A stretch of 34,117 bases of DNA from DAISIL01 sp036822015. GTDB lineage: Bacteria > Bacteroidota > Bacteroidia > Cytophagales > Bernardetiaceae. The DNA is taken from the NCBI GenBank assembly GCA_036822015.1, contig DAISIL010000033.1, positions 1-34,117 of the forward strand, written 5' to 3'. A program made the position numbers and the translations under genes. Position 1 is the first letter of the stretch; each line of letters opens with the position of its first letter. Below the pieces are notes generated by a model that made no database searches, had not been told where the DNA came from, and saw only the letters and a program-made list of their open reading frames with translations. Below, in pieces: positions 24,297 to 30,541 of the stretch.

Positions 24297-25067
24297 TTAG
24301 TTTTCTCCCAATGAGCCGATCGTAATTTTTTCGCCATTTCTAACCCGTTCGTTTAGGCGGTCTGCGGCTGCTTGTCGCTTTTGGTCAAAAACTGCTCTTG
24401 ATGCTAGCTTTTCGCCTTTGGTGGGTTTTTGAAGTAAGGCTTTATCAAAATTTGCTGAATATCCCTTGAATACAATAGAAACTCCATCTGACTGATAGAT
24501 TTCTAAAATCATTCCGGGTAAGCCATGGAAGATATCCGGCCCGCTCGAAACCAGAATTTCGGGGGTGTACCAGGCGATTACCTCCACGCTATCTACCGTC
24601 GTTTTGGCCATCTTTACCCGAAAAGGTATAAGTGTACGTGTGCTGTCGATGAGCTCCCACGCGATAGGCTCTTGTACTTCTTCGATCAGAAAAGCCTTTT
24701 CAAAAATGTACTTCTGGAAAGTAAACCTCTTCTCCTCCAGGTCGTAGTAGGTCAGAGAACCATCTTTTTTGCCTATCGGAAGAGATGTTTCACGTAAGGC
24801 ATAAAGTGAATGTTTTGCCGTGAAGACAAGTTTATGTGCGAAGGTAGGTGCTTCCTCGCTACTTTTTCTTAATGACCGAATGACCTCTTCTTGAAGCATG
24901 GGATTACTCACTTGCTTGCGCACCTTATCTTCTTGTATTTTTCTTTCTTCCTCGGTTTTTTTCCTTAGGGTATGTTCGTAGGTGATGTAACCTTCTGTAA
25001 TCTGGGCGATGGCAGCAAAATCAAAAAAGAAGAATAGCACCGAAGCAAATAATGAATACTTTTTCAT
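24297..25067 (-). CDS. GLPGLI family protein 2
   Basis: A 256-residue exported member of the same family, divergent from its neighbour. The signal peptide is MKKYSLFASVLFFFFDFAAIA with cleavage before QITEG, and the mature start EGYITYEHTL is the typical GLPGLI opening strand. A charged helix (RKKTEEERKIQEDKVRKQ) lies at 35-52. The signature GLPGMI is at 182-187 within SSGPDIFHGLPGMILEIY, followed by QSDGVSIVFKGYS. Unlike protein 1 it lacks the FDWKI-x-E-T-K block and its Cys (here IAWELIDSTRTL instead), and it has a 45-residue charged tail (GEKLASRAVFDQKRQAAADR). The two copies are therefore old paralogues with different features, not a recent duplication. Confidence 0.92.
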   Translation of the reverse strand: MKKYSLFASVLFFFFDFAAIAQITEGYITYEHTLRKKTEEERKIQEDKVRKQVSNPMLQEEVIRSLRKSSEEAPTFAHKLVFTAKHSLYALRETSLPIGKKDGSLTYYDLEEKRFTFQKYIFEKAFLIEEVQEPIAWELIDSTRTLIPFRVKMAKTTVDSVEVIAWYTPEILVSSGPDIFHGLPGMILEIYQSDGVSIVFKGYSANFDKALLQKPTKGEKLASRAVFDQKRQAAADRLNERVRNGEKITIGSLGEN

Positions 25068-25098
25068 TATGCAATTTTTTGATCGTTTGATAGAGAGA

Positions 25099-25124
25099 GA
25101 AACGTTCAGGTTTCTGAACGCTTC
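25099..25124 (-). terminator. Intercistronic hairpin in the GLPGLI operon (attenuator or processing site)
   Basis: On the minus strand an 11-bp stem (GAAGCGTTCAG and CTGAACGTTTC, one G-U pair) with loop AAAC lies in the 74-nt gap between the small secreted gene and GLPGLI gene 2. It is followed by TCTCTC rather than a T tract, so it looks like a partial terminator, attenuator or 3'-end stabiliser. Confidence 0.5.
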
Positions 25125-25141
25125 TCAAATTTCGGATTTAG

Positions 25142-25369
25142 TTATCCATAAAATACAAATACCCATTCACCATTTTCCCAGACATAAACCGCTATAGTTC
25201 CATCGGAATAATAAATGGTAAGAACAAGCTCAGGAGGCGGAGCAGGTGTAACTACTGTCTCTTCTACTACAATCTCCTTTGCAAATACAGCATCGGCGTT
25301 TGGAGTTGAGGCATTGGCTAATGAAGTTAATCCAAAAGCAAGTAAGCAAATAAATAGAAACTTTTTCAT
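25142..25369 (-). CDS. Small secreted protein heading the GLPGLI operon
   Basis: I do not recognise a family. The 75-residue product starts at ATG 25369 (an upstream in-frame ATG would add four residues) with a clear signal peptide, MKKFLFICLLAFGLTSLANA. The mature part is about 55 residues and acidic: STPNADAVFAKEIVVEE, then a Pro-rich TPAPPPE, then a strand-rich aromatic C-terminus VLTIYYSDGTIAVYVWENG ending EWVFVFYG. It contains no Cys after the signal. The segment VLTIYYSDG resembles ILEIYQSDG and ILELYTGDG that follow the GLPGLI motif in the two proteins encoded just downstream. The gene is first in the operon, followed by a hairpin, so it may be made in larger amount than the others. 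It could be a ligand, a cargo or a small beta-hairpin partner; this is untested inference. Confidence 0.7.
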   Translation of the reverse strand: MKKFLFICLLAFGLTSLANASTPNADAVFAKEIVVEETVVTPAPPPELVLTIYYSDGTIAVYVWENGEWVFVFYG

Positions 25370-25464
25370 GGTTTTGTACAAGATTTAAGAGAGTACCAGC
25401 ATTTTTAACGAACGGTAGCTAGTTTCATCGCTTCCGCTTCTAGGATGCGCCTGACTGTTTCACG

Positions 25465-25494
25465 AAAAGTTATACATTTTAAAATGTATTCAAA
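25465..25494 (-). promoter_or_regulatory. Candidate promoter of the small-protein/GLPGLI/receptor operon
   Basis: On the minus strand TTTG (25494-25491), an 18-nt spacer, and TAACTTTT (25472-25465) approach the Bacteroidota consensus. The start would be near 25459, leaving a leader of about 90 nt. The spacer is almost entirely the palindrome annotated separately. Confidence 0.42.
25472..25489. promoter_or_regulatory. Perfect 18-bp palindrome in promoter spacer
   Basis: ATACATTTTAAAATGTAT is an exact inverted repeat. It nearly fills the gap between the proposed -33 and -7 elements and overlaps the first base of the latter, where a dimeric repressor or a MerR-like activator would bind. Alternatively it could be part of a weak recQ 3' structure, since recQ is convergent with nothing here and ends at 25567. 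Confidence 0.55.
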
Positions 25495-25498
25495 ATTA

Positions 25499-25508
25499 CC
25501 CCCCCCCC
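25499..25508. repeat. C10 homopolymer tract (G10 on the transcribed-sense strand)
   Basis: Ten consecutive C on the plus strand, four bases from the proposed -33 element of the GLPGLI operon. Such tracts slip during replication and can switch promoters on and off; they are also where sequencing and assembly errors occur. Confidence 0.85.
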
Positions 25509-25566
25509 TGACATTTCCAAATTCTTTAAGTTAAAAAATGTTAATAAAGTCTTGCCAGAAATCTAT

Positions 25567-27483
25567 CTACCTTCCCGCCCTTTGCAGTTCCCCCAGAGGC
25601 GAAAAGGTAATCTGGCCAGTGGCAACGAGCTGGCGGACGCACTTAAAGACCCGCTCCTCGGGTAAGTCGGAGAGCCGCCGCTGTAAGGCTTCGGCAGAGA
25701 GGGGTTTGGGAGCTAGGCAGTCCAGAATTTGTTGTTGGATGCTGGCATCGGTGAGGCTTTTGTTTTTTTTCTGCTTCAAGCACAGATCGCATACGCCACA
25801 GGGGGCCGGATTGGTTTCCTCAAAATAGTCGAGGATGAGCTGGGTGCGGCAGCGTTGGGTGTGTGTGGCATAGCGTACCATAGCGGCCAGGCGTTTGCGG
25901 GCATCGGTCTGGCGTTCGTTCATAAAGGCCACATCAATCCCTAGGGCGTTGGCGGGGCGGCGTGGGGTGAGCAATGTCAGCGTAGGGCTGTTTTTTTGTT
26001 CTTGATAATCAATGAGTTTGCTCTGGTGTAAGAAGGTGAGCTGCTGCTTGACTTTTTCGATGGGTAGGTTGGCGGCCTTGCTGATCTGCTCCTCCGAGAT
26101 GCGCCCGTAAGTCTTCCACAACTCCCCGCCGCCGTAGAGCCGAAAAATGGCTTTCAGGAGGGGATCAAAAGCGGCGTGCTTGATCTGAAACTTGTACAAA
26201 TCCTCCCGCGAGACCAAGACCATCACCTGCGAGGGCTGATAGCTGGCTTCGTTCAGGAGGAGCAAGCCCTGCTCCTGGAGGCGTTGGAGGCTGTAATGCA
26301 GCTCCGTTGCCGACAAACCAAAGGCTTTCGTGAGGTCGGACAAACGAAACGGATAGTTGGATAGCTCCCCGCTGCCGACGGGTATCTGAAACCGGTTGGC
26401 GATGGCTTGATAGACCCTTGCGATGGTTTCGAGGCTGGGATGGCTGCGCTCGAGTTGGGTCTCCATGTCCTGGATGTCAGCGGTTTGGTAGAGCAGGACG
26501 GCGTAGGCTTTCTGCTCATCGCGTCCGGCGCGTCCGGCTTCCTGGTAGTAGGCTTCGAGGTTGTCGGGCATATCCAGATGCACCACTAGGCGTACGTTGG
26601 GTTTGTCGATGCCCATCCCGAAGGCATTGGTAGCGACCATGATGCGGGTTTGGTCTTGTATCCATTGGGCTTGTTTGTGGTTGCGGGTCTGGATGTCTAG
26701 TCCGGCGTGGTAAAAGTCGGCTGATCGCCCGTGGCGGTTCAAGAACTCGGCTGTTTCCTGCGTTTTTCGTCGGCTGCGGACATAAACAACCGCCGACCCT
26801 GGCACACCATCCAAAATTTTGAGCAGCCGCCCGCGCTTATCGTCTTCTTGAAAAGCCGCGTAAGCCAGATTCGCCCGAGCAAAACTCTTCTGAAAAAAGC
26901 GATGCCCCGCCCGAAAAGCCAGTTTCTCTTCGATGTCGCGGCAGACCTTAGGCGTAGCCGTAGCCGTGAGGGCGATGCAGGGGGTCTCGGGGATGAGTGG
27001 CCGGATGTCTGCGATTTGGCGGTAAGGCGGCCGGAAGTCGTAGCCCCATTGGGAGATACAATGCGCCTCGTCGATGGCAAGCAAGACGACCTTCATTTTT
27101 TTGAGCCGCTCCCGAAAAAGCACCGTCTGGAGGCGTTCGGGGGAGAGATACAAAAAGCGTACATCACCATAGATGCAGTTATCCAGGGTGATGTCGATTT
27201 GGCGCGGACTCATCCCCGAAAAAATCGCCTGGGCCGCAATACCGCGCCGTTGCAGTTGTTGTACCTGGTCTTTCATCAAGGCAATGAGCGGCGTAACGAC
27301 CAGGCAAAGGCCTGTTGGGTGGGCTAGTGTCGGGACTTGAAAGCAAATCGACTTGCCGCCGCCGGTGGGCATCAGGGCAAGGGTGTCATTGCCGGACAGG
27401 ACGGCTTCGATGATCTCCCGCTGGAGCGGACGGAAGGCATCGTAGCCCCAAAACTGCTGCAAAACTTCCGAAATGTCTTTCAT
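25567..27483 (-). CDS. recQ: ATP-dependent DNA helicase RecQ (without HRDC)
   Basis: A 3'-5' helicase that unwinds recombination and replication intermediates. The 638-residue product has RecA-like domain 1 with Walker A TGGGKS (40-45), DEAH as AIDEAHCISQWGYDFRP and motif III ALTATAT. Domain 2 has TNAFGMGIDKPNVR, HLDMP and YYQEAGRAGRD. A RecQ-C-terminal zinc site follows: Cys in THTQRCRTQLILDYFEE and then CGVCDLC give the expected four cysteines. A winged-helix-like region sits between. The HRDC domain found in E. coli RecQ is absent and the product ends after a short helical tail, as in the shorter RecQ paralogue of many Bacteroidota. It follows the SPFH gene by 9 nt, so they share a transcript. 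Confidence 0.95.
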   Translation of the reverse strand: MKDISEVLQQFWGYDAFRPLQREIIEAVLSGNDTLALMPTGGGKSICFQVPTLAHPTGLCLVVTPLIALMKDQVQQLQRRGIAAQAIFSGMSPRQIDITLDNCIYGDVRFLYLSPERLQTVLFRERLKKMKVVLLAIDEAHCISQWGYDFRPPYRQIADIRPLIPETPCIALTATATPKVCRDIEEKLAFRAGHRFFQKSFARANLAYAAFQEDDKRGRLLKILDGVPGSAVVYVRSRRKTQETAEFLNRHGRSADFYHAGLDIQTRNHKQAQWIQDQTRIMVATNAFGMGIDKPNVRLVVHLDMPDNLEAYYQEAGRAGRDEQKAYAVLLYQTADIQDMETQLERSHPSLETIARVYQAIANRFQIPVGSGELSNYPFRLSDLTKAFGLSATELHYSLQRLQEQGLLLLNEASYQPSQVMVLVSREDLYKFQIKHAAFDPLLKAIFRLYGGGELWKTYGRISEEQISKAANLPIEKVKQQLTFLHQSKLIDYQEQKNSPTLTLLTPRRPANALGIDVAFMNERQTDARKRLAAMVRYATHTQRCRTQLILDYFEETNPAPCGVCDLCLKQKKNKSLTDASIQQQILDCLAPKPLSAEALQRRLSDLPEERVFKCVRQLVATGQITFSPLGELQRAGR

Positions 27484-27492
27484 CGCCTGCCC

Positions 27493-28272
27493 CTAGTCCG
27501 TGTTAATCAGGAAGGGTGATTTGCCATTCGTGATGATAACCTTTGCGTTGTTGGATTTCGAGAGTTGTTTGAAGGCTTCGATGCTTTGGTATTGGATAAT
27601 CATTTCGTTGAGACCTTCGGAGATGATCTGTTGTGCATTGCGGATGCCCTCGGCTTCGATGCGCTGGCGTTCGGCTTCGCTTCGTTGCCGGTCGAGTTCA
27701 AATTCCATCGTTTGGGCCCGCTGTTCGGCTTCTAGTTTCTGTTCGATGGCTCGGGAGAGTTTGGGCGGAAGTTGTAGGGTTTTGAGCAATACCGCCTCCA
27801 CGACAAACCCGCGATCTCCCAGCGACTCGGCCATGCGCTTAGCGATAGCGTCTTCAATTTCGTGGCGACGGGAGGTGTGCAGGTCTTTGGCAAACGACTG
27901 GGCCGTTACGTCGGCAACAGCCGAGCGCAAAACACTCTGGATGATGCCTTCGCCGTTGCGTACGCCCACCGTCTCGACGATCTTAACGGCGTAATCTCGC
28001 TCCACGTGAAACAACACCGACAGATCACAACTCACACTTAGCCCCTCTTTGGTGGGCAAATAATCCAAATTGACGTGCATGTTGATCGTCCGTGTGGGTA
28101 CTTTGACGTATTTAGAAAACAGCGGATTATGCACATATACCCCCGGATCGCGCTCCTTGCCAATAATTTTACCCATCTTTTGTTTGACCCCTACCTCACC
28201 AGGCCGGACAACACTACAAGCCGAGCAAACTAAGCCGACGAGTACCCAAAAAATCAAAATTGATCGCTTCAT
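27493..28272 (-). CDS. SPFH/Band 7 (prohibitin-like) lipoprotein
   Basis: A 259-residue prohibitin-type protein with a lipoprotein signal (MKRSILIFWVLVGLVCSAC, lipobox VCSAC) instead of the usual membrane anchor. The SPFH domain runs from about 25 to 190: VRPGEVGVKQKMGKI, PGVYVHNPLFSKYVKVPTRT and VSCDLSVLFHV. An Ala/Glu-rich coiled coil follows (EQKLEAEQRAQTMEFELDRQ, then AERQRIEAEGIRNAQQII). Proteins of this group form ring scaffolds that control membrane proteases and membrane domains; what it scaffolds here is unknown. It lies just downstream of the tRNA terminator and just upstream of recQ in the same direction. Confidence 0.91.
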   Translation of the reverse strand: MKRSILIFWVLVGLVCSACSVVRPGEVGVKQKMGKIIGKERDPGVYVHNPLFSKYVKVPTRTINMHVNLDYLPTKEGLSVSCDLSVLFHVERDYAVKIVETVGVRNGEGIIQSVLRSAVADVTAQSFAKDLHTSRRHEIEDAIAKRMAESLGDRGFVVEAVLLKTLQLPPKLSRAIEQKLEAEQRAQTMEFELDRQRSEAERQRIEAEGIRNAQQIISEGLNEMIIQYQSIEAFKQLSKSNNAKVIITNGKSPFLINTD

Positions 28273-28338
28273 GGCTTCGCTAAAGTTTGATGATGGGGAA
28301 GATACGTTTTTTTTGCTTGACTACGCCAGCGACAAAAC

Positions 28339-28383
28339 GCAAAAAAGCCAAAAAAATCGAAACGATTTCTTTGGCTTTTTTGC
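28339..28383 (-). terminator. Strong Rho-independent terminator after tRNA-Leu
   Basis: Two 21-base arms (28339-28359 and 28363-28383) pair with a single mismatch around an AAA loop. A/T runs at both ends allow it to act in both directions. It ends the tRNA transcript 11 nt after tRNA-Leu and insulates the SPFH-recQ operon. Confidence 0.82.
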
Positions 28384-28394
28384 ATCTAAACTAG

Positions 28395-28478
28395 TGCTCA
28401 TGGGGCGAGTCGAACGCCCACGGGCATACGCCCACTACCCCCTCAAGATAGCGTGTCTACCAATTCCACCACATGAGC
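28395..28478 (-). tRNA. tRNA-Leu (anticodon GAG)
   Basis: 84 nt on the minus strand. The acceptor GCTCATG pairs with CATGAGC, A is the discriminator. The anticodon arm CTATC-TTGAGGG-GGTAG carries anticodon GAG, reading CUC/CUU. A long variable arm of the Leu/Ser type and the T arm GGGCG-TTCGACT-CGCCC are present. CCA is not encoded. Confidence 0.95.
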
Positions 28479-28489
28479 GATTGAGGTAG

Positions 28490-28562
28490 TGATCCCGCCG
28501 GGGCTCGAACCCGGGACCCTCTCCTTAAAAGGGAGATGCTCTACCTGCTGAGCTACGGAATC
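28490..28562 (-). tRNA. tRNA-Lys (anticodon TTT)
   Basis: 73 nt on the minus strand. The acceptor GATTCCG pairs with CGGGATC (one G-U pair), discriminator A. The D arm GCTC/GAGC, anticodon arm TCTCC-CTTTTAA-GGAGA with anticodon TTT, and T arm CCGGG-TTCGAGC-CCCGG are intact. CCA is not encoded. tRNA-Leu follows after 11 nt on the same transcript. Confidence 0.96.
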
Positions 28563-28633
28563 AAATCAGGTGCTTCTTGCTTTTTTGGAAAACTTAGCTT
28601 GCCGCTTTGGTTTTCTTTTGCTTAATTGCGATG

Positions 28634-28665
28634 CAAAAGTACGACATCTCTACTAAACATCCAAA
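28634..28665 (-). promoter_or_regulatory. Promoter of the tRNA-Lys/tRNA-Leu unit
   Basis: On the minus strand TTTG (28665-28662), 20 nt, then TACTTTTG (28641-28634), a full TAnnTTTG match. Transcription would start near 28628, about 65 nt before tRNA-Lys. The divergent BatE-like gene begins only 10 nt from the -33 element. Confidence 0.6.
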
Positions 28666-28674
28666 TATCTGACT

Positions 28675-29394
28675 ATGCAACAGAAAAAAAAATATTTTCT
28701 TGGATTGTTGATCTTCTTCTTTGGTCACGCTACGTATGCCTTTGAAGAAGATCTACAGGTGGCAGATTCGCTATTCAAAACACAGAAATACATTGAAGCG
28801 TTCGGTATTTATGAAAATTTATTAGAAAATCACGGACTTTTTTCTCCACAAATGCTCTTGAAGATGGCTTACGTCCAGGAAAGCCTGGATAACATTCCGG
28901 CAACGCTGTATTACTTGACCCTCTATCAAAAGCATCACTCCGAAATAGACATCTTCCAACGGATGGAGGACTTAGCCCGCCGAGAGAACCTGATAGGCTA
29001 CGCCTACAAAGACACCAACTTTTTTGAGACCCTTCACGCCCGTTATCGCCTGCCGGTTACGTGGGGAGGCATCGGATTTGCTGTGCTGGGCTTCCTGCTG
29101 CTGGGCTACCGCTCAAGACAAGGAATCAGTCGAAACCTAAGTGGTAGCCTACTTCTGTTGCTGCTCCTGACCACGCTCTGGTACAACTACTCACCAAGCA
29201 CCGATACGGCCATCCTATACGGCGACCAACAGATATACTTGATGGATAGCCCCTCAGCTGGCGGGCAGGTCCTCGGAACGCTCACCCAGGGAAACCGTCT
29301 GCCTTTGCAGGGCAAGACGGACATTTGGTGGGAGGTAAACTTAGAGGATCGAACGGCTTATGTACGTGAGCATCAAGCAAAGGTGGTGCGTTAG
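28675..29394 (+). CDS. BatE-like membrane protein with TPR and SH3-like domains
   Basis: A 239-residue protein built as in BatE of the Bacteroides aerotolerance (Bat) cluster. It has a signal peptide (cleavage after ATYA), then TPR-like helices at about 25-115 (ADSLFKTQKYIEAFGIYENL, MLLKMAYVQESLDNIPATLY). Two transmembrane segments follow (WGGIGFAVLGFLLLGY and LSGSLLLLLLLTTLWYNY). The C-terminus is SH3-like: QIYLMDSPSAGGQVLGTL, GNRLPLQGKTDIWWEV and RTAYVREH. BatA-D and the MoxR ATPase that normally accompany BatE are not in this window, so the assignment rests on domain order only. Its stop codon interleaves with that of the response regulator on the other strand. Confidence 0.78.
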   Translation: MQQKKKYFLGLLIFFFGHATYAFEEDLQVADSLFKTQKYIEAFGIYENLLENHGLFSPQMLLKMAYVQESLDNIPATLYYLTLYQKHHSEIDIFQRMEDLARRENLIGYAYKDTNFFETLHARYRLPVTWGGIGFAVLGFLLLGYRSRQGISRNLSGSLLLLLLLTTLWYNYSPSTDTAILYGDQQIYLMDSPSAGGQVLGTLTQGNRLPLQGKTDIWWEVNLEDRTAYVREHQAKVVR

Positions 29395-29804
29395 ATGTCC
29401 AGGGCTTGTAGCATGTTTTGCGTCAAGGGTTTGTTGAGGTACTTCTTCACGAAGTCAAATTTCTTGGCTTTGTTTACGTCCTGCGGATTGATGGAGGAGG
29501 TCAGCATGACAATCTGACAATGCTCGCGGGTGCGCACAGATAGGGTGTTAAATTGTTCCAGAAACTGAAAGCCATCCATGAGCGGCATATCAATATCGAG
29601 GAAGATAATGCTAGGCAGGATGTTTTTGTCGATGTCATCAATGATTTTCTCGACATTTTTGAGAAATTCAATCGCACTTTTAGCTCCGGCATGTAAATAA
29701 ATCTTTTCACAGATTCCCGAAGCCTCAATCATCTTTTGGTTGATGAGATTGTCAATTTCATTGTCATCAATGAGCATGACGGCATAGTATTTTTTATCGG
29801 CCAT
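29391..29804 (-). CDS. Single-domain response regulator (CheY-like)
   Basis: A 137-residue receiver domain without an output domain. Acidic pair Asp13-Asp14 (VMLIDDNEIDN), phosphorylation site Asp70 (IIFLDIDMPLMDG), Thr102 (VMLTSS) and Lys125 (LNKPL) are all present, so it should be phosphorylatable. The DDNEIDN-...-NQKMIE start is the pattern of Bacteroidota Rcp1-like regulators that serve histidine kinases encoded elsewhere. No kinase is adjacent. The promoter appears to lie inside the end of the upstream MORN gene. Confidence 0.93.
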   Translation of the reverse strand: MADKKYYAVMLIDDNEIDNLINQKMIEASGICEKIYLHAGAKSAIEFLKNVEKIIDDIDKNILPSIIFLDIDMPLMDGFQFLEQFNTLSVRTREHCQIVMLTSSINPQDVNKAKKFDFVKKYLNKPLTQNMLQALDI

Positions 29805-29830
29805 TTGCTTTTGCGCGTTAAAAGTGGAGA

Positions 29831-29838
29831 GAAAGATA
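29831..29838 (-). promoter_or_regulatory. Candidate -7 element of the response regulator promoter
   Basis: On the minus strand TATCTTTC (one mismatch to TAnnTTTG), with TTG about 20 nt upstream in the 3' end of the MORN gene. The start would be about 20 nt before the ATG. Confidence 0.42.
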
Positions 29839-29843
29839 CAACA

Positions 29844-30500
29844 TTAGGATTTGTCAGACAATTTTTTGTCGATTTTCATGGGCTTTCGTTTGCCTTTTTT
29901 GGTGAAGCGATACCAGTTCCCGGTTTTTTCGCCGTTGGTGTAGGTGCCTTGATACAGGGGTTTTCCGGTTTCATCAAAAAAAGACCAGTCGCCGTGTTCC
30001 TTTCCCTCTTGGTAGCTTCCTTTTTGTTGGAGACTTCCATCGGAATTGTGTAGGACAAAATCCCCGTGAGGCAATCCGGCTTTGTAGGTAAGTTCTTGTC
30101 TGATGCTCCCATCCTCAAAATAGTGAATGCTTTTGCCTTCATAGACCCCGTTTTGGTAAGCAAAGACCTTGTGTATCTGCCCGGATTCGGGATAATAAAA
30201 CGTGCTTTGTCCGTGCTGCAAGCCAGCTTTCCAGGTCTCGCGGCGTTCGAGTTTGCCTTTTGGGGTGTAGTATTTGCATGTCCCGTTGAGTTTGCCCTGG
30301 CGGTAATACTCAAAAGCCATCGTGGTTCCATCGGGATAGTACAAATACCAATACCCTTCGCGTTGCCCTTGCTGGATGTTGCCTTCGGCTTTGATTTTTC
30401 CGTTGTCGTAATAGACTTTACCCGGATCATCTTGACTGATGGCTTGTTGGGAAAGTAAAAGGAAAAAACACCAGATGAGTAGAAAAGTTTGGTTCGGCAT
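29844..30500 (-). CDS. MORN-repeat exported protein (YwqK-like)
   Basis: A 218-residue exported protein: signal peptide MPNQTFLLIWCFFLLLSQQAIS followed by about seven MORN-type repeats of roughly 23 residues. Repeats include YYDNGKIKAEGNIQQGQREG, YYPDGTTMAFEYYRQGKLNG, YFEDGSIRQELTYKAGLPHG and FFDETGKPLYQGTYTNGEKTG. It ends in a basic tail (KKGKRKPMKIDKK). Such proteins are often labelled 'toxin-antitoxin system YwqK family antitoxin', but no toxin gene is present and a surface or structural role is as likely. An alternative ATG at 30545 overlaps the fahA stop as ATGA and would add 15 residues before the signal peptide. The shorter start gives the better signal peptide. Confidence 0.87.
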   Translation of the reverse strand: MPNQTFLLIWCFFLLLSQQAISQDDPGKVYYDNGKIKAEGNIQQGQREGYWYLYYPDGTTMAFEYYRQGKLNGTCKYYTPKGKLERRETWKAGLQHGQSTFYYPESGQIHKVFAYQNGVYEGKSIHYFEDGSIRQELTYKAGLPHGDFVLHNSDGSLQQKGSYQEGKEHGDWSFFDETGKPLYQGTYTNGEKTGNWYRFTKKGKRKPMKIDKKLSDKS

Positions 30501-30541
30501 GGCTGATAATCGGTAGGTCGTTTCTGGAAGTGTAGAAAAAA

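Noticed and set aside
29844..30500. MORN-repeat gene as an antitoxin of a toxin-antitoxin pair
   Set aside because: The common database label YwqK antitoxin is not supported here: the protein is exported and no small toxin gene adjoins it.
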